In this document: positions 10,371 through 21,139 of the stretch, piece by piece
Position numbering within the stretch: the first letter of the stretch is position 1
Layout of the letters: each line of letters begins with the position of its first letter
Source of the DNA: Macrocystis pyrifera
Lineage: Eukaryota > Sar > Phaeophyceae > Laminariales > Laminariaceae
Direction: 5' to 3'
Assembly: GCA_031763025.1 (NCBI GenBank)
Contig: JASSKH010000022.1
Location: 2,293,232 to 2,357,231 of the forward strand
Length of the DNA: 64,000 bases
Position numbers and translations under genes: made by a program
The notes under the pieces: generated by a model
Seen by the model: only the letters and a program-made list of their open reading frames with translations
The model's database searches: none
What the model was told of the DNA's origin: nothing

Positions 10371-10620
10371 AATAGTAGTAGTAATAATAGTAGTGATATT
10401 TTTAATAGTAGTAGTAGTAGTAGTAGCAGTAGCAGTAGTAGTGAGTGGTGGTCGTGGTAGTAGTGGTAGTAATATTACGGGGGTCCATAGTTAATAGGAC
10501 CTATGGTATACATAAAAACTCATATATTTACCTATTTTTACCAGCAATATTGGGTCCTATTTACTATGGTCCCCCGTATTAGTAGTATTAGCAGCAGCAG
10601 TAGTTGTTGTTGTTGTGGTA
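10371..10620. repeat. (AGT)n microsatellite interrupted by MITE-A
   Basis: Imperfect AGT/GTA repeat at 10371-10472 that resumes at 10581 after the MITE. The MITE landed inside it at a TA. Confidence 0.75.
10474..10581 (-). mobile_element. MITE-A copy 12
   Basis: Complete and close to consensus, inserted in an AGT microsatellite. Confidence 0.9.
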
Positions 10621-10902
10621 GCAGTAGTATAGCCCTCTCGAGTTCCCTCCCCCCCCCCCCCCCCCCCCCCGCTCGTAGCAGCCTGGTCGTTAAATCGGCG
10701 CAAGCTAAAGCCTGTAGTCCGCATCGATTCTCCTGGGCGGGGTTGTCTCTTCCTCCTGTGCCCGCCCGTTGCTGCGACCTCGTGCACACTCTCCTCGTCG
10801 CATTGCATTTAAAAAGCTTAAGAAAACAACAGCTTGGCTCAGCTGTGAGGTCGAGATGTTTCATTGAAACCCACATCTTTCTTTGCGAGCTGTGTGTGTC
10901 AT
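10582..10902. other. Intergenic with 22-bp C-run
   Basis: C-run at 10649-10670. No gene or PC repeat is attached to it. Confidence 0.5.
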
Positions 10903-11010
10903 ATTACGGGGGTCCATAGTTAATGGGACCAAATTTTGTTAATAAAAATACGTACATATATAGGTTTTTATGTATACCATAGGTCCTGTTAACCATGGAC
11001 CCCCGTAATA
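10903..11010 (+). mobile_element. MITE-A copy 13
   Basis: Complete; TA on both sides. Confidence 0.9.
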
Positions 11011-11225
11011 CTTCGATCGCGCGCATTACGTACGTAAGGATTTTTATTGGGCCTGGTGCGGCAAGCAAATAGTATTTCGTATACATACACGCCGAATATA
11101 AGAAATACTAAAATCTGAAGGTGCCATATGCCATGGTATGCATTCTACGCACAGCTGCAGAATTCGAGGGGTGTTTGTGTGAATTAACACATTTATTTCA
11201 CACCTCGGACAGATCAGCTCACGGT

Positions 11226-11790
11226 AGCTCGAGCTATCACGGGGGTCCATAGTTAACGGGACCAAATTTTGTTAGTAAAAAAAGGTAAATATATAATTTT
11301 TTATGTATACCATAGGTCATATTAACTATGTACCCCCGTAATAGCTCTTTAAGGAGCTAGCTCACCGGTGAGCTACGTGAGCTACGCATGTTTTCCTGGC
11401 TTGAGCTATAGGAGGGTAGCTCATCTGGACATGTTTTCCAAGCTTGAGCTATACAGGATAGGTCATCATCTGCACATATATGTCCAGAGTGAGCTATAGG
11501 AGCTACATGAGCTAGCTCATCTACCCCCGAGATGAGCTATAGGAGCTACAAGAGATACACATGTTTTACCCGGCTTGAGTTATAGGCGGTGGCTCATCTG
11601 CACATGTTTTCGAAGCTTGAGCTATGGACGGTGGCTCATCTGCACATGTCCTCAAACCTTGAGCTATAGGCGGTAGCTCATCTGCACATATTTTCAAAGC
11701 TTGAGCTATAGGCGATAGCTCATCTGCACATGTTTTCAAGGCTTGAGCTATAGGGGATTGATGAGATATTAATAGTTCATGAGCTGTATA
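11226..11790. repeat. 42-bp satellite, left block
   Basis: The unit contains AGCTCATCTGCACATG and CTTGAGCTATAGG; GAGCTA recurs at 11619, 11661, 11703 and 11745, a 42-bp period. Units before 11560 are degenerate. Because 42 is divisible by three, the minus strand stays open and would read a 14-residue repeat (AQALKTCADELPPI). A MITE-A copy interrupts the block's left edge. Confidence 0.8.
11236..11343 (+). mobile_element. MITE-A copy 14, inside satellite
   Basis: Inserted between GAGC-TA and TA-GCTC of the satellite, giving a clean TA duplication. Confidence 0.85.
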
Positions 11791-11834
11791 AGTGACCAAT
11801 ACAAGTGCGCAGCATATAACGATATTTCCACACT

Positions 11835-11942
11835 ATTACGGGGGTCCACAGTTAACGGGACCAAATTTTGTTCGTAAAAATAGGTAAATATATAGGTTTT
11901 TATGTATACCATAGGTCCTATTAATTATGTACCCCCGTAATA
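11835..11942 (+). mobile_element. MITE-A copy 15
   Basis: Complete; TA on both sides. Confidence 0.9.
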
Positions 11943-12051
11943 ACAACCATATATTTCTTGTACGTGCCAGGTCCAGTATGTGGTGTTAAATGAGGTCGGA
12001 TCTGCTTCTGTTTTGAAGATACCTGACGATTGGTCGGCACTCGACATAGAT

Positions 12052-12159
12052 ATTACGGGGGTCCATAGTTAATAGCACCTATGGTATACATAGAAACCTA
12101 TAGAGTTACCTATTTTTACTGACAATGTTTGGTCCTATTTACTATGGTCCTCCGTAATA
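12052..12159 (-). mobile_element. MITE-A copy 16
   Basis: Complete. Confidence 0.9.
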
Positions 12160-12283
12160 GTTTGAATTTTCGTTTTTTGACAACAGGTATATACAGCAGC
12201 TGTCAGCTGTCACCACCATGCACACCACAAGAGGCGCTCGCATAGAACACAACACCGACACCCCACAGCAACACCCCTACGAT

Positions 12284-12393
12284 ATTACGGGGGGCCATAG
12301 TAAATAGGACCTGCGGTACACACAAAAACCTTTGCCCATTTTTTCTAACAATATTTATTAGTTCTATATTATTTGCTATGGTCCCCCGTAATA
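12284..12393 (-). mobile_element. MITE-A copy 17
   Basis: Complete, with a small deletion in the AT-rich core. Confidence 0.85.
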
Positions 12394-12683
12394 GCACGCC
12401 CACGACCCGTTGTAGCTGCTCTAGCTGGGCTAAGGCCGTAGACCAGGCTGGCGGCGGGCAGCAACCGGATCCATCGATGGATGTGGACCCCACGAACAAC
12501 GTCATCGATGTGGACGAGGACAACGATCAAACCCAGGCCGAACCCAGATTATTCCTATACATACCCACTTGGGAGGGTGGGCTTTTTCGTCTATTTGTAT
12601 TGTGTTAAACGAATGGGAAACGAATGGGTTGCCGAGAAAGAGCTACAACGAGCTGCGTGCATGAGCCATGTTTACGTTATCCG

Positions 12684-13045
12684 GGGGTGAGCTATAAGCG
12701 ATAGCTCATTTGCACATGTTTTCACTGCTTGAGCTATAGGCGGTAGCTCATCTGCACATGTTTTGGAGGCTTGAGCTATCGGTTGTGGCCCATCTGCACA
12801 TGTTTCGAAGGCTTGAGCTATACTCGTAGCAGGTGGTATGTAGCTCATCTGCACATACATGTTTTGAAGGCTTGAGCTATAGAAGATAGCTCATCTGCAC
12901 GCATTTTCTCAGGCCGAGCTATAGGAGCTACATGAGCTACACATGTTTCCCCCGGCTTCAGCTATACCTGGTACTCGGCAGCTCATCTGCACATGTTTTC
13001 GAAGCTTGAGCTATACACGATAGAGGAGCTAGCTCATGAGCTGTC
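12684..13045. repeat. 42-bp satellite, right block
   Basis: Same unit as 11226-11790, with GAGCTA at 12689, 12731, 12773 and 12815, then degenerate units to the start of a SINE-B. The ~900 bp between blocks contains three MITE-A copies and unrelated DNA. Confidence 0.8.
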
Positions 13046-13059
13046 CGGGGTATGGGACC

Positions 13060-13368
13060 GGCGTCCCCGGTGGCTTGGTAGGTGGTCCGCGAGCCTGTCA
13101 AGATCAATTTCGTGAGTTCGAGTCTCACCGAGTGCATGCTCATAGGGACTTTTTCTTGCATAAAAAATTGATAAGCGGAAAGCGCGAAAGCGTGAGTTGG
13201 CTACATTCGATGAAAATCGACGAGCAGTGGGAATGCTGAACCCTATGCGCGATAAAAACTAAAGGCACGTACCGGGGGGGAGAAGGGACGACACCTGTGA
13301 CCACGGCTTGTCCAGAAGATCGTCGAGGGTAAAACCTCCTACGAGTGGGCTGGAAAGTAAAAGTGATG

Positions 13369-13406
<38 letters not shown>
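13060..13406 (+). mobile_element. SINE-B copy 2, full length
   Basis: Intact tRNA-like head with a perfect T-arm (stem GTGAG/CTCAC, loop TTCGAGT) and a ~36-bp A-tail. This copy best supports the tRNA origin. It abuts the satellite block. Confidence 0.92.
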
Positions 13407-13408
<2 letters not shown>

Positions 13409-13563
13409 AAACGTTTTTCCAAGTTGCTCGTAGCTTGCCAAGTGAGGGGATTTTTTTCCGGTGTTTATTTCATACCTGGTGTTTACTGCTCTGTTTTTTT
13501 GCGTACATATTTGGATACCATCGTATTTAGTTCCGTGCTTTCTGTGCGTATCTACTGCTGTGT

Positions 13564-13920
13564 GTGTGTTCCTCAGAGAGATCAACGGAAGACTCCCCCT
13601 TAGTCTTTGGAGTTGGGACCGCACTGTGGCCCACTGCAGCAAAACAGACGGGAAAGTGGTACCGGGGAATCCTCGAAGCAGCTGAACAGTTCATGGGCAG
13701 GTGGCACGAGGCTGAGGCAAAGCTGAGTAGACAGCGCCGTGCATCCGCTGCAGGTAGTGTTAGAGGGAATGGGGGGAGGGGTAACAGCAGGAGGGGTAGA
13801 GGGAACACCGTACAAGTGTATAGGGGCAGGGGGGGGAACAGGAGGAGTAGAAGGGAAACCGCGGTAGAAGAGAGTAGCAGAGAGACCGCAGATAGGGTAG
13901 CAAGGTACCAGGCCGACTAA
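13564..13920 (+). CDS. Possible exon or chance ORF, Arg/Gly-rich
   Basis: Open frame of 118 codons with a GTG rather than ATG first codon. It has a short hydrophobic/aromatic stretch, a Glu/Ala-rich helix-like segment, and an RG-rich tail with RGRGGN. A TTCCTCAG just inside its start could be a splice acceptor, which would make it a terminal exon. No family is recognised, and the complementary strand is also open, so it may be chance. Confidence 0.15.
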   Translation: MCSSERSTEDSPLVFGVGTALWPTAAKQTGKWYRGILEAAEQFMGRWHEAEAKLSRQRRASAAGSVRGNGGRGNSRRGRGNTVQVYRGRGGNRRSRRETAVEESSRETADRVARYQAD

Positions 13921-14235
13921 TAGGTTGGACGTTTCTTTGCTACTCGTACCGCCAACTGCTGCGGCCGTTCGGTATGCATTTTGATTTTTTTCCCTTCTTA
14001 TCCTTATGAAAGAAGTACTACATAGTGGGTGGGTGACGAGCGTATTTTGGCCCACTCACTATTGCTCTTTTTACTTAGTTAAGTGTTCACCGGGATGCAT
14101 AGTCCCCTTTTTCCTTCTCGTATCTTTCCCCTTGCACGTCCCTTTTGGCTCATGCTCGGGGTAAGTATGTATGTGTCTGAGCTTTGGCTTCCCATTTTAT
14201 TTATTTATTTGGGATTCTTCTCCTTTTCTTTTTCT

Positions 14236-14770
14236 TTTTCTTGTTCTTTTTCGGTTTGGTTTTTTCGTTGCTTCTCTTTCTTTATGGTGTATTTTGGTTG
14301 CTGGCGTATGTATGTATGTTGTGTCGGCCGCACCTAGTGCGAAGGCATGGTATTACGTAGGCTATTAATGCATTACGGTGTGTTATCTCTGTGTCGTAGT
14401 CTGTGACCACAGAGCTCGTATCTTTCTAGGGTGAAGAATCAGCACGGACACTGGGCTTGCTGGATGTCGACGAGTAGAAGAACGGTTTAATGTGAAGAAC
14501 ACACACACACACACATTAAACCGTTCTTCTACTCGTCGACATCCAGCAAGCCCAGTGTCCGTGCTGATTCTTCACCCTAGAAAGATACGAGCTCTGTGGT
14601 CACAGACTACGACACAGAGATAACACACCGTAATGCATTAATAGCCTACGAAGTACCATGCATGCCTTCGCACTAGGTGCGGCCGACACAACATACATAC
14701 ATATACGCCAGCAACCGAAATACACCATAAAGAAAGAGAAGCAACGAAGAAACCAAACCGAAAAAGAAAA
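14236..14770. repeat. Large inverted repeat of family F
   Basis: Two arms of about 265 bp, nearly identical near the centre (about 130 bp without a mismatch that I can see), flank a ~19-bp (CA)n spacer centred at 14503. Transcription would give a very long hairpin. Single-arm relatives lie at 40276-40625 and 55200-55306, and a diverged one at 6896. It therefore looks like two copies of a dispersed element joined head to head, or a foldback element. Confidence 0.9.
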
Positions 14771-15231
14771 TGTACGTGCCTTCAGTAGGAAGTATTACTG
14801 CGTGCAGTATAAAGTTTTCAGTCTTTCAGGTGGAAACTGGAAACGAAATCGGGAGGATCGAAATTGCAATTTTGTTCGACAATGTTGGTACTTGCATCGT
14901 AAACGTTCATTGGTATGCTCTGCTGCACGGTACTACTGTATACATGGTACGAGCTTGAAAAGTACGATATTTTCGGAGTATAAAATCGCTTCTTCTACGC
15001 TTATTCGCGATTACTCCCGTGTGTACATATGCCGAACTTGATCCGAACACATTTTGGGGAAACGGGTCGGGTGAAATCAATGAAAATGGTCGATCGTGAT
15101 GGAAAGCTCACTACTAGTTCTATGAAGAAACCCGTGACACTGCTGCTGCGCCTCTGACCGCTTCTGACACTCTCAACACTGCTTGTGCACAGCAATTTCG
15201 TGCAACAACGATGACGTGGTGTGTGTGTGTT
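14771..15231. other. Intergenic, nothing recognised
   Basis: A 62-codon open frame (14770-14958) follows a possible TTTCAG acceptor but matches nothing I recognise. Confidence 0.35.
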
Positions 15232-15339
15232 ACTACGGGGGTCCATAGTTAATAGGACCTATGGTATACATAAAAACCATTATATTTACCTGTTTTTACT
15301 AACAAATTTTGGTCCCGTTAACTATGGACCCCCGTAATA
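15232..15339 (-). mobile_element. MITE-A copy 18
   Basis: Complete. It is the last copy before a ~19-kb interval without the family. Confidence 0.9.
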
Positions 15340-15792
15340 GTAACAGGTGAGCTGTGTGCGGTATACTTGCCTACTACTGCTGTCAATGTAATAAAAGCGC
15401 TTTCTTTCATATTCAGCAGTTAGTCGTCGTATAACCTCCTGGTGTTTGCGTACCTCGTACATACAAGTACTTCGTATCTCGTATCGGTACACGATTGTAC
15501 GGCGAGTGAGTGTTGTTGTCATCATCATCGTCTCTGCTGGGTTTGTTCGCTTCTCGACGAAGCTGAAAGTACAGCTGAACGTCAGAAGCAGAAGAAGAAA
15601 AAATAAACGTTTATTACCAGGTGCCTGGAATGCAATAGTACTTGTATGTGCATCCTACTTCGCCGCATCTAGCTTCCTCATCCTTCATCTCTGCGCCATG
15701 GATGGGTACATATATATATGTCTTATCACCCCCCCCCGACATAATGAGTACCCCCCCCACACTATGTATTATATATACCGGTAAATATATAC
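15340..15792. other. Intergenic, nothing recognised
   Basis: No repeat or gene identified. Confidence 0.4.
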
Positions 15793-16114
15793 TTTTTTTT
15801 TTTTTTTTTCATCACTTCTACTTTCCAGCCCACTCATAGGAGGTTTTGCCCTGGACGATCTTCTGGACAAGCCGTGGTCACAGGTGCCGTCTCTTCTCCC
15901 CCCAGGTACGTGCCTTTAGTTTTTTGTCGCGCATAGGGTTCAGCATTCCCACTGCTCGTCGATTTTCATCGAATGTAGCTAACTCACGCTCTCGCGCTTT
16001 CCGCTAATCATTTTTTTATGCAAGAAAAAGTCCCTATGAGCATGCACTCGGTGAGACTTGAACCCACGAAATTGATCTTGACAGACACGCGGACCACCTA
16101 CCAAGCCACCGGGG
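15793..16114 (-). mobile_element. SINE-B copy 3
   Basis: Near full length in reverse orientation: T-run, body and tRNA-like head. The head's first bases abut a PC repeat at 16115. Confidence 0.9.
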
Positions 16115-16644
16115 GGTTGGGTTGGCGTCGGTTGGCAACGACACTGTAAAACATGCCGCTCACTACGTGAGCTAGACATCCAGGGTACCGTTTTTTTTTT
16201 TGTTTTTTTTTGGCGGTCGCCCACAGCTGGTCGTCGAGTTATAGATCATTTGTGCAAGGTAAAGAACCTTTACTCTGCACAGGGGAATTGATCGCATCAC
16301 GTAGTGTGTATGGTAAGGCGCACAAGAGGCAGCTACATAGTACTCCCATTGCTGTTTCTGGAAGTGGCTACACCGGAAATTAAACTAACTCATTGAAGCT
16401 GTCATCCATATGCATGCGAGTCCGCCTCACAAGCGGTTCTTTTACTAGGATGCAGCTCACCCTTCATGCGACGCGCCGGACACCTCACGGCGCTTCGCGC
16501 CTGGTGCAAGCAATGTCTGCCTGGTCGGTGAAAACCCGACATGCTCCGTCCCGGCATTGTAGGGATGCGAGGGTCTATGGTCATACGCTTACGGCCATGC
16601 ATGAGATCGAGTACATCTCTCCTATTGAGTACCCCCCCCCCCCC

Positions 16645-16676
<32 letters not shown>
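16115..16676 (+). mobile_element. PC repeat, full length
   Basis: About 560 bp starting GGTTGGGTTGGCGTCGG. It has an internal T-run (~16190), conserved GGCGCTTCGCGC and CGGTGAAAACCCGAC hairpins, and ends GAGTAC plus a ~45-bp C-run with one A. The hairpins and lack of an ORF suggest a non-coding RNA-derived or LINE-mobilised element. Confidence 0.85.
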
Positions 16677-16677
<1 letters not shown>

Positions 16678-16831
16678 CTCCCCCCTGCTTCAGACACGTA
16701 TGTGTACAATATATGTGCATATTATAAAATGTGAGTCTCTCATCACTCCCCCCCTCCTCCCCCAGCCTACGTCATATCACCCCCACCATCCCCCGACTTG
16801 CATCATGCTGCTTTGGACTTTGTGAAGTTCG

Positions 16832-16912
16832 GTCGTACGACTACGGCCAGCCATGCAAGACAACATACTTTCATGGTTATGGGTACACGCCCCCCCCCCC
16901 CCCCCCCCCCCC
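16832..16912 (+). mobile_element. PC repeat tail fragment
   Basis: Only the last ~60 bp (TCGTACGACTACGGCC...) before an 18-bp C-run. Same orientation as both neighbours. Confidence 0.6.
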
Positions 16913-16921
16913 GGTAGCGAT

Positions 16922-17060
16922 ATCCCAACTGCTGTTGGAGGCGTCCATATCAGGAGTAGGGAAGGTGCTGCGTCCCGAAAGCTATGCGTGGTCAATCAAC
17001 GGTTAAATGGCTTAGGCAAGCAACAAATAAATGAGTACGCCCCCCCCCCCCCCCGCCCCC
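16922..17060 (+). mobile_element. LINE 3' end fragment with C tail
   Basis: Contains GGAGGCGTCCATATCAGGAG and GGCAAGCAACAAATAAATGA then TACG and C. In one frame it reads as the end of the LINE protein (residues like GGVHIRSREGAASRKLCVVN). Confidence 0.75.
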
Positions 17061-17089
17061 AATATTAAATAAATGCCTGGTATATATAG

Positions 17090-17620
17090 GCTGGCTTGGC
17101 GTCGGTTGGCGACCACGCTGTGAAACAAGCCTCTCACTGCGTGAGCTAGACAGCCAGGGCACCGTTTATTTTTGTTTTTTTTGTTTGGCGATTACCACGG
17201 CTGGCGGTCAAATTAGATCATTTTTGTGCGGGGAGAACCTTTACTCCGCACGAGGGGGATGATCGTTTCACGCAGTGAGTATATGGTGAGGCACCCACGA
17301 GGCAGTTACATAGTAAACCGATCGCTGTCTCTGGAAATGGCCACACCAGAAACTAAATCAGTTCATTGATGCTGCTGCTGTCATCCATATGCAAGAAAAT
17401 CCGCCTCTAAAGCGATTCTTAGTAGGATGCAGCTCACCCTTCATGCGACTCGCCGAACACCTCACGGCGCTTCGCGCTTGGTGCAAGCAATGTCTGCCTG
17501 GTCGGTGAAAACCCGACGCGCTCCGTCCCGGCATTGTAGGGATGCGAGGGTCTTGGGTCATATGACTACGGCCATGCATGATAATGAGTACACCCCCGCC
17601 CTGCCCCGCCCCGCCCCCCT
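17090..17620 (+). mobile_element. PC repeat, nearly full length
   Basis: Second near-complete copy. It ends ATAATGAGTACAC then interrupted C-runs. A C/T-rich stretch with TGCGTCATAC and CTGCATCATC follows to 17735 and resembles 16739-16810. Confidence 0.85.
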
Positions 17621-17739
17621 CCCCCAACCTGCGTCATACTACCCCCCCCCCCCCCTCCACCAACCTCTGATGCATCACCCCCCCCCCCCGTCCCCGCCGT
17701 CCCCTGACCTGCATCATCTTGTTCGAAGTTTGAACTGTG

Positions 17740-18598
17740 TAATTTCGTCCCTTCTTCGGCTGGAAACAGGAAAAAACCAATCAAGATCGGGCATGCATGT
17801 CCTTTCTTGCTGCAAGTTTTGAAGTTGTTATTCCTCCCTTCCTTGTCGTATATATAGTGATTTGGAACGCGTTCATTCGTTCGAATTTCGAAGTTGTTGG
17901 TTGGTTCCGTGTACTCTTCAAGTTTTTGGAGAACGGTACGTGCGGCGAATGAATGAATGAAGGAACACGAATGAATGAATGAATGACGACGCGATCAGTC
18001 AAATGATGACGATGAGGAGGGTGGTGATAAATGATCGGGTATCCGGTGAGATCGATCGCGCTGGACCCCTGGACCACACTCTTTCGCCATGACGAACGAG
18101 TCGTCGTCAAGAGACCTCTCGGCAGCAGCCAATCACTTTTTTCCTTACGCCACCGTTGCTACTACAACTATTGTTCATAATAACTATTAATAACTGCAAC
18201 TACTGCCTACCCCCCGCCCCCCTCTATACGGCCTGCTGCTTGTTGCTTCCTTCAATCACCTGCTGTGAGCGCCTGCTCTCTTGGGGGCCCATGACTTGCG
18301 AAACCATCCTCTGACACGTACGTATACGTGATGAATTCAGTAGATAATATTAATATTATGTACGAGTGTAGCACATACGACAGCTGTCTTATAGTGCCAC
18401 GTGGATGATGATGCTGTTGTTGCTGTTGATGTTGATGCTCTTGTTTTCGCGCCGGCCGGTGGTTTTTCTTCCGAAAAGAGCAAGCAAGTGCTGCCACCAC
18501 CGCCGTCGTCGTGACTCGTGCATACGTTATTGTACTACTGCTGTGCTTGCTGCTATGTGCAAGTTGATTAACTAGACATTGCATTCGATCAGTTCACG
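17740..18598. other. Intergenic, nothing recognised
   Basis: Contains short (GAAT)n near 17947-17985. No supported gene. Confidence 0.4.
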
Positions 18599-18690
18599 GC
18601 AACTCTGGCCGCTAATACGGTGCCCGTTTGATGTCGGCATTGGAATGAAAATGGGCATTCTATTTCAGTGCAGAGTGGTCCGCATATGAT
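18599..18690. mobile_element. MITE-L copy
   Basis: Arms AACTCTGGCCGCTAATACGG and the complement of CATTCTATTTCAGTGCAGAG, with the inner GCCCGTTTGA/AAATGGGC pair. Confidence 0.6.
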
Positions 18691-19412
18691 TAGTGATGCA
18701 TACCTGGCACGCACACAACCTTGGTTATGTACCAGGTAGGACGTAGGACCAAGTATGCACAAGAACGTACCTGGTATTGTCCTTGCCCTTGGCATGCTGT
18801 GTTAATAATGAATGATACCGGTACCACGTACGAGTACCAGGCAGTTTTTTTTCCAGGGCATACGATAAGTGATAATTACATTGTTCGAAATATATACTTG
18901 TACGAGTATGATGTATTTGTCAATCACTCGTCAACCATCAATCGAAAACGATCAAGCAATAAATCAATGCGATTCTATCAACGATGATCATATAATAAGA
19001 GTTGTTTGCCATTGGAAAAGATATTTATCATATAATCCAAGAACATATATATATGGTACGACCCAGTCTGACCATAAATATAAGGTACATTTTGACATTT
19101 TGTTGCCATCAGAACCTCCCTTATATTTACGATCAGACTGGTATACGATATACATAATATGTGCAGCATACACCCAAACTACTGCTGTAGCGCCGATCAC
19201 ACATTACACCTGCATACAACAGAGTTTTGTAAAAACGAAAAAACAGCTGCATACAGCAACAATAATATCAGAATAAGAACAAGAAAACCCAAGGATATCA
19301 AACTAGAAGCTTAAAAGTGAACACTTCACCCTCAAAAAAAACTCACGGAAACTACTTCACATTGAATCGCTTTCTAAGAGTAACCACAGCAACCATAAAA
19401 CAACGCGCCTAG
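18691..19412. other. AT-rich intergenic
   Basis: Two TACCTGGTA-type 9-mers at 18730 and 18768. Open frames here have no recognisable domains. Confidence 0.4.
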
Positions 19413-19513
19413 ACACCACTCTGTCTCTCTCTCTATAGAGACCTTATTTATAATTATATTTACTCAAAATGGTGCTCAAATATATCTATCCATTAATAGG
19501 GACAGAGTGGTGT
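19413..19513. mobile_element. MITE-L copy, clear termini
   Basis: ACACCACTCTGTC and GACAGAGTGGTGT form a 13-bp perfect terminal inverted repeat around an AT-rich core. Confidence 0.7.
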
Positions 19514-19689
19514 GCTATTCCACGAGCAGTCTTTTAATACACGGCTTTTGTTTTAATCTATTTCTTCCGGTCTAGCCTCGGTCAATCATACTCCACTTGT
19601 TTCCCTTACCAAGGCCTTCTTTTGCCACCCGTTAGTGTACCCTCGTCTCTTTGAGATATTCTATTCTACTGGTAACCTGCTGTGGACTC

Positions 19690-19856
19690 CATTCACACCT
19701 CCCCACGTCATGGGTGCGGAGTCTGCCATAACCCCCCCCCCCCCGCTCCATCCCCACGCAATGCTCCATCCCCACGCAAGAAAGTAAGTCTGTCGCACAA
19801 CACACACCCTCGATCCCCACGTATGGGTCTGTCATCCCCCCCATCCCCCCCCTTAC
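19690..19856. repeat. C-rich repeat of CCATCCCCACGCCATG
   Basis: The motif ATCCCCACG recurs four times, often with GGGTCTGTCATCCCC. Related to 24015-24330. Confidence 0.5.
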
Positions 19857-19943
19857 TCCGCCTCGAAAGGGATGCGTGGTCTACGGTTTAATGACCAAGG
19901 CAAGCAACAAACGACTACCCCCCCCCCCCCCCCCCCCCCCCCC
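19857..19943 (+). mobile_element. LINE 3' end fragment with C tail
   Basis: CCTCGAAAGGGATGCGTGG then GGCAAGCAACAAACGACTAC and a 27-bp C-run. Confidence 0.7.
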
Positions 19944-20930
19944 TCCTCCTACATTTATAGCCTCTTGGCGATACACGCAGTTGGAGGTCGGAGCGGGACA
20001 CCCTCCATGAGACGGCGACCATCAGGGGCTCCGTTACGTTACCCCTCCCTTCCCTCGACCCCCTTTCCCCCCCCACCACCAAGTGATCAACGACGGGAGT
20101 GAGTGCGTAGTAGCTACCTCCGAACAAACAATCACCGATCCCCACTTGAATGGCGGCGGATTATCTTGCGCTTAGATGACAACGTTGAATTGATTCGTTT
20201 CCTGGTGTAGTGTGTAGGGGCGGGTTCAGTCAGGGACGGTCGCTCAGGGGGGTCAGCCCGCGGCCTCGTATTAGTGGCATCTATGACCTCCACGCGGGTG
20301 TAGCCGCGCTTGCTTGGGGGTCGGAGGGGTGGGTAACGCCGAGTAGGATTTATCGTTTTTGTCTGCCGCGATATTCCCGGGACGGGCGGAGCTTTCCGCA
20401 AAACCTCCCCCTCTCCGTTTAACCGCTCCCGGCAACATCCTTTTTAGTTTCCCATCCGCGGTGGGGAAGGGGTCCTCATTTTCTACCGTATACACGTGCC
20501 ACGAGAATCCTGGAAGGGGTCGTCGCGTCACTAAAGATGCATCGGGCGCATTGCTTTTCCTTCATCCTGTACCAAGCCGCGTTTCATGCTGCTACGCACT
20601 AGATATCGCGTGAAGCAGCGGGTGCGGTGGTCGTGGTGTGCTGCGTGGTCCATCTGCGAGTAAGCTCAGGGGCAAATATGGACGCTTGTGGCGCGTGTCT
20701 ACATGCCGTATCCATGTATAACACGCAAGATAACACACTCCCTGAGACGATTTCCAAGTCGAGTTTCTCCAAACCATGGGCCGGGGGGGGGGAGGGGCAC
20801 ACACAACCGAAATGGTGGCGTTGGAAATATCCCGTCGAGAAATTTCCGTAGACGCGTCGTTCGGCGCCTACACTCTCCTCTTTGTCGAGAAAAACCGGCT
20901 TTGAAGTTCGTCCCCGAGGGATTGTGTTAT
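19944..20930. other. Intergenic, nothing recognised
   Basis: Moderately GC-rich; several overlapping open frames on both strands without domains. Confidence 0.35.
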
Positions 20931-20934
20931 ATCT

Positions 20935-21139
20935 CATCACACGATGTGATACGGGGGGTGTTATCTTATCACACGTGTGATACAGTAGTGTCTGTTCTTA
21001 TCACACGTGTGATACGGCGGGTGTTTCCTTATCACACGTGCGATACGGGGGGTGGTATCTTATCACACGTGTGATACAGTAGTGTCTTTTCTTATCACAC
21101 GTGTGATACGGCGGGTGTTTCCTTATCACACGTGTGACA
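20935..21139. repeat. Array of seven CACGTG palindromes
   Basis: TATCACACGTGTGATA or a close variant occurs at about 20935, 20967, 20999, 21030, 21061, 21093 and 21124, every 31-32 bp. The spacers form a three-unit cycle (GGGGGGTGTTATCT, AGTAGTGTCTGTTCT, GCGGGTGTTTCC) repeated about twice, so there is a ~94-bp higher-order unit. CACGTG is the E-box/G-box core bound by bHLH and bZIP factors. Isolated copies occur at about 969, 22387, 22607 and 54762. Confidence 0.85.

Noticed and set aside
12405..12608. ORF with acidic VIDVDED segment resembling a SUMO-interaction motif
   Set aside because: Its start lies in a MITE-A arm, no splice sites are convincing, and the motif is short.
11226..13045. 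CRISPR-like or coding array
   Set aside because: Tandem 42-bp satellite with no unique spacers.
16115..16676. PC repeat as a 5S rRNA-derived SINE
   Set aside because: ACGGCCAT near its 3' end resembles the 5S start only over a few bases; no internal promoter boxes of 5S are visible.
20935..21139. CRISPR-like regular array
   Set aside because: The spacers repeat in a three-unit cycle and the repeat is a 16-bp palindrome; the DNA is eukaryotic and no cas genes are present.
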